The notes under the pieces: generated by a model
The model's database searches: none
Told to the model about the DNA's origin: nothing
What the model saw: only the letters and a program-made list of their open reading frames with translations
Translations under genes and position numbers: made by a program
Shown here: piece by piece, positions 1 to 5,329 of the stretch
Layout: each line of letters starts with the position of its first letter
Numbering within the stretch: the stretch's first letter is position 1
NCBI GenBank assembly: GCA_029940345.1
Contig: JAOZRC010000417.1
Span: 1 to 5,329 of the forward strand
Direction of reading: 5' to 3'
Length of the DNA stretch: 5,329 bases
Source: Desulfobacterales bacterium
Lineage (GTDB): Bacteria > Desulfobacterota > Desulfobacteria > Desulfobacterales > JAUCGF01

Positions 1-114
1 TCATTCAGAGTATATTATTTTTTGGGAAATCCCTTAAGGGGATTAATTTTGAGGAGATAAAGGTGAATATTTTCAAAACTCCGGTCAGACCCCAATCGCA
101 CAGACTTTGCAATG
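1..114. other. Non-coding flank downstream of the ABC permease
   Basis: No gene is supported here. The stretch lies just past the permease stop codon. It contains a palindrome CCCTTAAGGG (31-40), which extends to AATCCC/GGGATT arms at 28-33 and 39-44, and a short GGTCAGACC inverted repeat at 83-91. Neither is followed by a convincing T-tract on the minus strand, so I do not call a terminator for the ABC operon. Confidence 0.5.
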
Positions 115-918
115 CTAATTGACCACCCGTAGCGTCAGCCGTTTGATCGCCAGCGCACCAAAAACAGATGTAAAAATAATCATATACAAAAGGTTTAACA
201 GCAGCACCGGTTCAAACCGGTTAAAGCAGAATGCCCTCACCAGAACCACCGCATGTTTCAGCGGAAACAACGCCGCGATCCATTGCGCGTATTGCGGCAG
301 GGTGTCCAGCGGAAAAACAATTCCCGAAAAAAAGAACATGGGCGTCATCAGGCCAGTGAAAAAAAAGTTGAATTGGTTGATATTACGCACAAAAGAGGTG
401 ATAAAAAGCGCCAGGGCGGCGAACATAAGTGCTGTCAGAAATCCTAAAAACGGGGTGAATATTGCCATAGGCGACTGAATCAGGCCGAAACAGGCCACCA
501 CCATCAGAACCGCACCTGAAAAAAAGAAACCCTTGGTCCCGGCAAAAAGCATTTCGCCGATAAAAAGGTCCCGAACTGTCAGCGAAGCCGAAATCATGCC
601 GTCATAAACTTTATCAAACTCAAGGCGGATAAACGTTCCAAACGTACATTCAAAAGAAGCTGTAAACATGGCCGGCGGAACGATAATTCCAGAAGCTAAA
701 AACATAATATAGCTCATTCCGTCGATCATTCCCACGTATTGTCCCAGCCCAAGGCCGATACCGGCCAGAAATATAAGCGGTTCGACAAAAGGCGGAAATC
801 CGTTGCTCACCAAGCTTTTTGTATATACCCGGATATGACGAAACCAGACGCTGTAGATTCTTTTTAAAAACGTGGGCGGATGAACATTTATATGGGCAAC
901 CGCAATGGATTTATTCAT
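115..918 (-). CDS. ABC-2 type transporter permease, NodJ/DrrB-like
   Basis: This 267-residue protein is the membrane subunit of an ABC exporter in the inner membrane. A short cytoplasmic N-terminus (about 1-40) is followed by about six hydrophobic segments, near residues 42-60, 66-88, 123-147, 152-176, 183-203 and 238-258. The C-terminal part has the pattern typical of the NodJ/ABC-2 family: a TPMFFFSGIVFPLDTLP stretch (192-208), then a PLKHAVVLVR motif (219-228). Length fits the family, whose members are usually about 250-270 residues. The ATG overlaps the end of the upstream ATPase gene by 8 bp (ATGAATAA), so the two are almost certainly co-transcribed and translationally coupled. NodJ exports Nod factor in rhizobia, and relatives export antibiotics or polysaccharides. 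The sequence does not show the substrate here, so I give no gene symbol. The gene looks intact. Confidence 0.93.
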   Translation of the reverse strand: MNKSIAVAHINVHPPTFLKRIYSVWFRHIRVYTKSLVSNGFPPFVEPLIFLAGIGLGLGQYVGMIDGMSYIMFLASGIIVPPAMFTASFECTFGTFIRLEFDKVYDGMISASLTVRDLFIGEMLFAGTKGFFFSGAVLMVVACFGLIQSPMAIFTPFLGFLTALMFAALALFITSFVRNINQFNFFFTGLMTPMFFFSGIVFPLDTLPQYAQWIAALFPLKHAVVLVRAFCFNRFEPVLLLNLLYMIIFTSVFGALAIKRLTLRVVN

Positions 919-1825
919 TTAACTTGCCCCCTGTGATTTTCATAAAAACATCCTCAAGGTTGGATTGGCGCAAAATAAAATCACCTGCTTTGAAACGGTT
1001 TGATATTTCTTTGATCCGATCAAAATCATCCGCGTACAACAACTGCCGGTTGTGGGTGGTTTCGGCGCGGATTCCATCCGGCAAGTTTTTCAATCCGTTA
1101 CCAATGTATAAAATTTCCAATACATACGTCTCAATATTATTTTTAATCAGATCGGAGGGGCGTCCATGAAGCACTTTAGCCCCTTTGTTCATGATAATCA
1201 GGTCATCGCATATCTGAAAAGCCTCCTCCATGTAGTGGGTTGTCAGAAGGATGGTAGCACCGTCTTTTTTCAACGACCTGAGTTTGTCCCAGATATGGTG
1301 TCTTACCTGGGGATCCAATCCGGTGGTGGGTTCGTCCAGAATCAGGAGTTTCGGATGGTTAATTAAAGCGCGCGCGATAATCAATCTTCTTTTCATACCG
1401 CCGGACAGTTCCCTTATCCGTGAGGTTTTTTTTTCGGTAAGCTCCATAAATTTCAACACGGAAGCGATGCGCGGCCGGGATTCGCTTTTAGACAGCCCGT
1501 AAAATTTTGAATAGATCATCAGGTTCTGTTCCACACTCAGTTCCACGTCAAGGTTGTCTTCCTGGGGAACGATTCCTGAAATATATTTAATCTCCAGTTC
1601 GTTTTTTTGCGGATCGTATCCGAAAACGGATATGGCATCGTTATTAGCGCTGTCTCTGGCAGCCGTGCCGTATAGAATTTTCATCATCGTGGTCTTGCCG
1701 GCGCCGTTTGGCCCCAGAAAACCGAAACAGGAACCCACCGGCACTTCAAAGCTCAGATTATCAATCGCTTTGAGCGCCTTGAAATGTTTACGGACGTTTT
1801 CAACTTTTATTGCCAGTTTAGTCAT
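911..1825 (-). CDS. ABC transporter ATP-binding protein, NodI/DrrA-like
   Basis: This 304-residue cytoplasmic ATPase drives the exporter formed with the downstream permease. All the nucleotide-binding motifs are present: Walker A GPNGAGKTT (38-46), Q-loop in VPQED (Q88), ABC signature LSGGM (140-144), Walker B LLILDE (160-165), D-loop GLD (169-171) and switch histidine H197 in TTHYMEEA. The VPQEDNLD stretch and the C-terminal NLEDVFMKITG motif (289-299) are typical of the NodI/DrrA/CcmA-like subfamily, which has a C-terminal extension of about 80-100 residues after the ATPase core. It is the first gene of a two-gene operon. The ribosome site before the ATG is weak (AAAAGAAA), and I found no convincing promoter on the minus strand upstream. 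The transported compound is unknown. The gene appears complete and functional. Confidence 0.95.
   Translation of the reverse strand: MTKLAIKVENVRKHFKALKAIDNLSFEVPVGSCFGFLGPNGAGKTTMMKILYGTAARDSANNDAISVFGYDPQKNELEIKYISGIVPQEDNLDVELSVEQNLMIYSKFYGLSKSESRPRIASVLKFMELTEKKTSRIRELSGGMKRRLIIARALINHPKLLILDEPTTGLDPQVRHHIWDKLRSLKKDGATILLTTHYMEEAFQICDDLIIMNKGAKVLHGRPSDLIKNNIETYVLEILYIGNGLKNLPDGIRAETTHNRQLLYADDFDRIKEISNRFKAGDFILRQSNLEDVFMKITGGKLNE
927..932 (-). promoter_or_regulatory. Ribosome binding site of the ABC permease
   Basis: On the minus strand AGGGGG lies 8 nt upstream of the permease ATG (916-918), inside the last codons of the ATPase gene. It supports this start and the coupling of the two genes. 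Confidence 0.6.
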
Positions 1826-1880
1826 AGCTGTTTCTTTTAGTTATACATTTCAGTTCAACCCGGAAATAAGAAAAACACGT

Positions 1881-1898
1881 CGCCTGCCAATGCAGGCG
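1881..1898 (-). repeat. GC-rich hairpin, possible attenuator of the ABC leader or a repetitive palindrome
   Basis: Perfect 7-bp arms CGCCTGC (1881-1887) and GCAGGCG (1892-1898) flank a 4-nt loop. On the minus strand the hairpin is followed within four bases by a run of five T residues (ACGTGTTTTTC), which resembles an intrinsic terminator. It lies about 55 bp upstream of the ATPase start, so it could attenuate transcription entering the ABC operon. It could equally be one copy of a dispersed palindromic repeat. Confidence 0.4.
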
Positions 1899-1931
1899 GT
1901 ACTATTGAAAAAATATAAGCATTAATCCGTG

Positions 1932-1949
1932 AAAATCTCGGTAGATTTT
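1932..1949. repeat. AT-rich inverted repeat
   Basis: Arms AAAATCT (1932-1938) and AGATTTT (1943-1949) surround a CGGT loop, followed on the plus strand by TATTTTATT. It could be a weak hairpin or a binding site for a dimeric regulator. No function is shown. Confidence 0.3.
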
Positions 1950-2045
1950 TATTTTATTGCCCGTAACATGCTTCGGTGCAAACAATCACAATTCACACCC
2001 CTAACCCCAAACAATGTCGATTTTTGCTTATCATGGGAAAATGTG

Positions 2046-2074
2046 TTGAAACAGGTTTGGGATTGAACTATAAT
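2046..2074 (+). promoter_or_regulatory. Sigma-70 type promoter of the NTPase/SLOG operon
   Basis: A -35 box TTGAAA (2046-2051, five of six consensus bases) and a perfect -10 box TATAAT (2069-2074) are separated by the optimal 17 bp. Transcription would start near 2081, giving a leader of about 45 nt before the ATG at 2126. No operator is obvious around it. The match suggests constitutive, fairly strong expression. Confidence 0.75.
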
Positions 2075-2125
2075 AAGCATATCCAAAATTATCAGACCTT
2101 CACTTTTTAAAAACGGATTTTAAGC

Positions 2126-2488
2126 ATGGGAAACTCAAACGACAGCCAACCGCGTAAAGCGCGGAACCTGGAAGAAATTCGACGCGTCTGCCGCCCGCTG
2201 CCTCTTACGGGAAAACAGCTTGATCTGTTTTTCGTGGAAACGGATTCGGCTCGGGATCCGCATCAGGCAACCCGCCAGCGCATCAAAGACGCCCTTAACA
2301 TGGGAGCGGACACCCGCCTGTTGTTCTACGGACATCGAGGCTCCGGAGATAAAAACCCGCCCAGAGCAGACGCCGTGAATCAGATTCTTCTCAAATCCTG
2401 CGCCTTAGTGGAATACAACGGAGAGGGATGGCTCGGTGTTCATCCTTTAGTGATGAAAAATTTAAAAGCCTTAGGAAGATTGGTTTGA
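2126..2488 (+). pseudogene. Internally deleted P-loop NTPase (N- and C-terminal remnants joined in frame)
   Basis: The 120-residue product starts like a family of bacterial STAND/AAA-type NTPases. A PLTGKQLDLFFVETDSAR stretch (residues 25-42) leads into a hydrophobic strand and the start of a Walker A motif, RLLFYGHRGSG (64-74). Such proteins normally continue with GKST and several hundred residues of ATPase core. Here the motif is cut: the invariant lysine position is D75 (GSGDKN), and the protein runs directly into a segment (about 80-120) containing LVEYNGEGWLGVHPLV. That segment resembles the winged-helix-like C-terminal end of these proteins. The reading is that the whole catalytic core was removed by an in-frame deletion, so the product cannot bind ATP. 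The family match is from memory of motif patterns. Alternatives are an assembly collapse or a genuinely short protein. The ribosome site is weak (CGGA, 8 nt before the ATG). The gene is first in the operon and overlaps the next as TTGA. Confidence 0.65.
2473..2478 (+). promoter_or_regulatory. Ribosome binding site deciding the TTG start of gene 2
   Basis: AGGAAG lies seven to eight nt upstream of a TTG at 2485-2487, and that TTG overlaps the gene 1 stop as TTGA. This favours TTG over the in-frame ATG at 2428, which would add 19 residues read across gene 1's conserved C-terminal codons and has no better ribosome site. Confidence 0.6.
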
Positions 2489-3255
2489 CCGGCGAGCAAT
2501 CGCATATCGACCTGCTGAAAAATGCCGTCCGTCAGCGGATTTCAGGAATGTCGGTCGTGGAGGTGGACACGGCTCATCAAACCAATGACCTGATAAAAAA
2601 GCTTTCGAATGAAATCGGTGAACGTCCCTTAGCAACAATTCCATTTCAAGTTTCTGACGGGGCTTCTAATTTTCTGGCTGCGTCCCGAAACGCGATCCGG
2701 CAATTGCCGACGGAGGAAGGCGTTTTATTTCTTACCGATGCGCAGGACTCAGACGGGGACACTGCGCATCAGTTCTGGTCAGAAATGAATTTGCTGCGGG
2801 AATCCTGGGCAGCCCTTGATTGCCATGTCGTTTTTATGTTACTTCCTGGAAATTACCGGATGCTGATAAAAGCGGCCGATCATCTGGCCGATCAAATACC
2901 GCTGAAACTCCACCTAACGCAATCGGAAGAAACATCATTATCCCGGATAACGAATGGGCCAGTCCTTTCCGGCAATCTCTCCCCGCGCGCAGCCCGCCAG
3001 CAGTTATCTATGTCAGAGCTTGGGCTGGCTGCCGCCTTGCAAAAAGGAACTCCCAAATCACAGCTTATCCGGCGTTATTACTTACCAATGATAGAGGCGG
3101 CTATCGCATTGAACGACCTGAATCTCGCCCAATTTCTGCTAAAAAAGGTGTCGGAAGCGGATATTCTTCGGGCTGATCTGCCACAATGGCGAACTATCAC
3201 TTTCAAACTTGATTATCACTTAAATAACAAACACTTACAGACTGACATGGAATGA
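2485..3255 (+). CDS. Walker A-less NTPase-like protein (probable inactive STAND-type partner)
   Basis: I do not recognise a named family. With the TTG start the protein has 256 residues. Its N-terminal two thirds alternate strands and helices in the order of a P-loop NTPase core: strand SVVEVD (23-28), helix TNDLIKKLSNEI (33-44), strand LATIPFQV (49-56), helix to about 74, and a Walker B-like strand GVLFLTDAQD (79-88). Then come the helix FWSEMNLLRESW (97-108), a sensor-like strand CHVVFMLLPGNY (113-124) and helix/strand to LHL (144). The FW..(M/L)NLLRE and ADHLADQ elements recall regions of STAND/NACHT-like proteins. No GxxxxGK[ST] is present after the first strand, so ATP hydrolysis is unlikely. 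Residues from about 176 are helical and could be TPR-like. The gene is coupled to gene 1 (TTGA) and gene 3 (ATGA), suggesting a complex with both. A longer form from ATG 2428 is possible but less likely. Confidence 0.7.
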   Translation: MTGEQSHIDLLKNAVRQRISGMSVVEVDTAHQTNDLIKKLSNEIGERPLATIPFQVSDGASNFLAASRNAIRQLPTEEGVLFLTDAQDSDGDTAHQFWSEMNLLRESWAALDCHVVFMLLPGNYRMLIKAADHLADQIPLKLHLTQSEETSLSRITNGPVLSGNLSPRAARQQLSMSELGLAAALQKGTPKSQLIRRYYLPMIEAAIALNDLNLAQFLLKKVSEADILRADLPQWRTITFKLDYHLNNKHLQTDME

Positions 3256-5240
3256 AAAAAGAAAATTATTTATATCGAGGTTTTTTACAATCCGGGGACG
3301 GCGTTATCGCAGATGTTCTGGAAACTGATGACACAACCATACGGTTTCGCACCGAATTCAGTCTGTCCGCGCCGTTTATCGAACGCCTGCGTCAAAGACC
3401 CGCAAACATTGTTTTCAGTGAACGTTCCCGAATCGCACGTCTTGGGATTCGTATTTTGTGCGAACCGCCTTCCATGAAACATGTTCAAGGCGGTCGGGCC
3501 GTGCTGACGCTCAAGGCTTCCCAGACAATCCGGGGATATCCGAGCATCGACGACCTGAAATATCTCTTCACCGAAGGATTGCCTGTGGGACGATTGGCGT
3601 ATTGCGATCCGGACGCCCTGCTCACTTCAGAGCAAGTTTACGACGCCGTCAACCGATCCACCCTCAAACTGCCGGCTTCCACCAGCATTTCGGGGGATGG
3701 CAGCATCATCATCGTTCCGCACAAAATCGTATGTGTGCTCAAGGATGAATTGCAAAGAGACGTATTGGAACAGATATTATTGCGTGCTGATGGCCGGGAG
3801 CTCTTGAACCGCCACCAGATCGGCAAGACCGTTTCAGCCGTCTGCATTCCGCCGGGAGAGGGCGTTATCACGACATGCTCCATGTATTTAAACGATCATT
3901 ATGTGGTGTTGGAAAGCGGCGGCCAAAACGGATTCGAACTGGGCAAACATTTCCCGGCCATCATTCTGGACCCGATAAAAACAAGAGGCATCCGAATATA
4001 CCTTGAAATATTCAACGACTCCCGTCACCCCATCATCAATCCGCTGATTACGGCCAAAATTTACAAGGCGCGTGCCGCCGATCCGGAGTTTTCCAAGGGA
4101 AGATATCATAGCGAACAGATAAGCCGCCCCTACAGCTATAAAAACATGCGGGACCTTGAAAAACGGATGGATTCGCTGCCGCCTTTGCATTGCCACTATC
4201 TGAAAAAACCGGCTGCGGCTATTCCCCTTGAAAAAAACGGTATGAAAAAAGCGCATATTTACCCCAACGGACCGTCTAAACCCTGCAAGATCACTCGCTC
4301 CGGATGCATTGTCGAAAGGCGCCATTTTACGCCTCAAAGCCGTTGCAGCCAGATTTCCGCAATTTCCAGGATATGGAAGCAAAAATCCACGGTACCGGTG
4401 GATATCGTATTGAAATATTTTCCGAATCTTGTAGAAAATCGGGATATCATCAATCTTGTCTTCGAGGGACGCGTCCGATCGCTCTATTTTTATGAAGCGT
4501 CCTACGAACACGGCCCATTCCTGTCTCAGCGCGATCATGACAGGTTGAGGGATTACAGGGATTTGGGGCTAGGTGTATACTGGACCTCCGGGCTGAACGA
4601 ACGCGTTATGGTCCACACCCTGAGAGATGGCAAAGGCTATTTTGTCGTTCCGGAAAAACTTCCCGCTTTTCACAAAGCCATGCTGTTTGCGTTCTACGGT
4701 TCGAATAAAGCCCTTTCCCCAAAAGGTGCTGACCGTCTGGGCCGGCTTATGGACAACCTCATCGAATTCTGGGGAACAGGTATTGGCATCGTAACCGGCG
4801 GAGGTAGTGGCGTGATGGAACTTGTGAACACCTATGCTCGCCAAAGGAAAATCTTATCCGGAGCCAATTTTTTGGATATCACTGATCAATCCATGACAAC
4901 GGACGTCGATTTCTGCCAGGTGTTTCAATCGTCCTGCCGGCACTCCCGGCAAAAATGGTTTGAAGTGGCCTCATTTCCCATTTTTAATATCGGTGGTATC
5001 GGAACCCTCGAAGAACTGGGGATTACCTTGTGCAACATGAAACTCTCCATTTCAGAGCCTGTTCCGGTCATTCTGTTCGACACCGAAGGGGACGGGGAAT
5101 ACTGGCGGAGTATGAAAACGCAGATCGACGAGATGATCCGTGAACAAAGGGCTCCTGCGTGGATGCAAGGCAACATTGTTATTACCGGTGACCCCGATGC
5201 GGTAGTGGATGCCTATCGAAGCCGGCTGCAATTGTTCTAA
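3252..5240 (+). CDS. LOG/SLOG-domain protein with long N-terminal region; carries an apparent double frameshift
   Basis: The C-terminal domain (about 477-662) is a Rossmann-like LOG (lysine-decarboxylase-like) domain. It has FYGSN (481-485), TGGGSGVME (515-523), RQK (566-568) and GGIGTLEE (581-588), matching the family's PGGxGTxxE apart from an Ile in place of Pro. LOG enzymes release the base from nucleoside 5'-monophosphates, and SLOG domains also act as nucleotide sensors or effectors in conflict systems. Since R566, the Gly-rich loops and E588 are kept, an enzyme is plausible. Residues 1-330 are unrecognised and rich in predicted strands. Residues 381-476, starting IVLKYFPNLVENRDI, look like a conserved linker domain of long LOG-family proteins. 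The frame stays open, but residues 332-378 appear to be read out of frame (see findings), so the product may be altered. The ATG overlaps the gene 2 stop (ATGA) with little ribosome site of its own, so translation probably depends on coupling. It is the likely effector of the operon. Confidence 0.85.
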   Translation: MKKENYLYRGFLQSGDGVIADVLETDDTTIRFRTEFSLSAPFIERLRQRPANIVFSERSRIARLGIRILCEPPSMKHVQGGRAVLTLKASQTIRGYPSIDDLKYLFTEGLPVGRLAYCDPDALLTSEQVYDAVNRSTLKLPASTSISGDGSIIIVPHKIVCVLKDELQRDVLEQILLRADGRELLNRHQIGKTVSAVCIPPGEGVITTCSMYLNDHYVVLESGGQNGFELGKHFPAIILDPIKTRGIRIYLEIFNDSRHPIINPLITAKIYKARAADPEFSKGRYHSEQISRPYSYKNMRDLEKRMDSLPPLHCHYLKKPAAAIPLEKNGMKKAHIYPNGPSKPCKITRSGCIVERRHFTPQSRCSQISAISRIWKQKSTVPVDIVLKYFPNLVENRDIINLVFEGRVRSLYFYEASYEHGPFLSQRDHDRLRDYRDLGLGVYWTSGLNERVMVHTLRDGKGYFVVPEKLPAFHKAMLFAFYGSNKALSPKGADRLGRLMDNLIEFWGTGIGIVTGGGSGVMELVNTYARQRKILSGANFLDITDQSMTTDVDFCQVFQSSCRHSRQKWFEVASFPIFNIGGIGTLEELGITLCNMKLSISEPVPVILFDTEGDGEYWRSMKTQIDEMIREQRAPAWMQGNIVITGDPDAVVDAYRSRLQLF

Positions 5241-5251
5241 GTCGGCTTTTT
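5219..5251 (+). terminator. Intrinsic terminator overlapping the stop codon of the SLOG gene
   Basis: Arms AAGCCGGCT (5219-5227) and AGTCGGCTT (5240-5248) form a 9-bp stem with one G-T wobble and a 12-nt loop. A T-tract follows (5247-5251, then CTGTTTCT). The stop codon TAA (5238-5240) lies at the loop/stem edge. This marks the end of the three-gene operon. Confidence 0.75.
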
Positions 5252-5329
5252 CTGTTTCTACGTTCGTTGCTAGCCCTAAGAGCCTGTTTGAAAAGTCTTA
5301 AATCGGCTGCAAAAGCGTGAGAGCGGTTC
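5252..5329. other. Non-coding 3' flank, possible start of an insertion element
   Basis: No gene is visible before the window ends. The stretch GAGCCTGTTTGAAAAGT (starting at 5280) resembles terminal sequences I associate with some insertion sequences, but only one end is in view and no transposase or target duplication can be seen, so this is a weak suggestion. Confidence 0.25.

Larger units (their letters stand above)
1826..2125. other. Divergent intergenic region
   Basis: This 300-bp AT-rich spacer separates the starts of the ABC operon (minus) and the NTPase/SLOG operon (plus). It holds two short perfect inverted repeats (1881-1898 and 1932-1949) and a strong plus-strand promoter (2046-2074), annotated separately. 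Short ORFs inside it lack ribosome sites and are not supported. I could not identify a promoter for the ABC operon. Confidence 0.7.

Noticed and set aside
28..44. AATCCC/GGGATT hairpin as terminator of the ABC operon
   Set aside because: The stem is only 6 bp and no T-tract follows on the minus strand.
63..122. Small plus-strand ORF (GTG start, 19 residues) with a GAGGAG site 6 nt upstream
   Set aside because: It is very short, overlaps the end of the permease gene on the other strand, and has no recognisable composition or partner; the ribosome site alone is not enough.
1840..1845. TATAAC on the minus strand as a -10 box for the ABC operon
   Set aside because: No -35 box at a suitable distance, and transcription would start only about 8 nt before the ATG.
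2034..2111. 25-residue ORF starting ATGGGAAAATG upstream of gene 1
   Set aside because: It lies over the -35/-10 promoter elements, so transcription would start inside it, and it has no ribosome site.
2820..3176. 118-residue plus-strand ORF in another frame within gene 2
   Set aside because: Its Pro/Arg/Ser-rich composition is typical of an out-of-frame shadow, and the gene 2 frame keeps a continuous NTPase-like pattern, so no frameshift is needed here.
3888..4538. 216-residue minus-strand ORF antisense to the SLOG gene
   Set aside because: Shadow of the plus-strand gene: its sequence shows no recognisable domain and it has no supporting start site, while the plus frame carries conserved family motifs downstream.

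Overview
The window is a stretch of a Gram-negative bacterial chromosome of moderate GC. Codon use and the NodI/NodJ-type exporter suggest a proteobacterium or desulfobacterium (Desulfobacterota), but this is an impression; nothing in the window fixes the taxon. It holds two divergent gene groups either side of a 300-bp spacer.

Minus strand, 115-1825: a two-gene ABC exporter operon of the NodI/NodJ (DrrA/DrrB-like) type. The ATPase comes first and the ABC-2 permease overlaps it by 8 bp. Both look intact. No substrate can be read from the sequence.

Plus strand, 2126-5240: three tightly coupled genes. A near-consensus sigma-70 promoter lies upstream (2046-2074), the junctions overlap as TTGA and ATGA, and an intrinsic terminator sits across the last stop codon. 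Gene 1 has the N-terminus of a P-loop NTPase, broken exactly at the Walker A motif and joined in frame to what looks like that family's C-terminus. It is read as an internally deleted gene. Gene 2 has the strand/helix order of a P-loop NTPase core with a Walker B-like strand but no Walker A, so it resembles a nucleotide-binding-defective partner. Gene 3 is a 662-residue protein with a C-terminal LOG/SLOG nucleotide-processing domain on a long uncharacterised N-terminal region.

The order NTPase / inactive NTPase-like protein / SLOG enzyme in one coupled operon has the layout of an NTP-dependent conflict (defence) system. That is an inference from gene content, and the locus seems to be decaying or carries sequence errors. 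Besides the deletion in gene 1, gene 3 appears to have two compensating one-base indels, both in A-runs, that scramble about 47 residues (332-378).

The spacer (1826-2125) also holds two short perfect inverted repeats. The flanks (1-114 and 5252-5329) contain no gene I can support.
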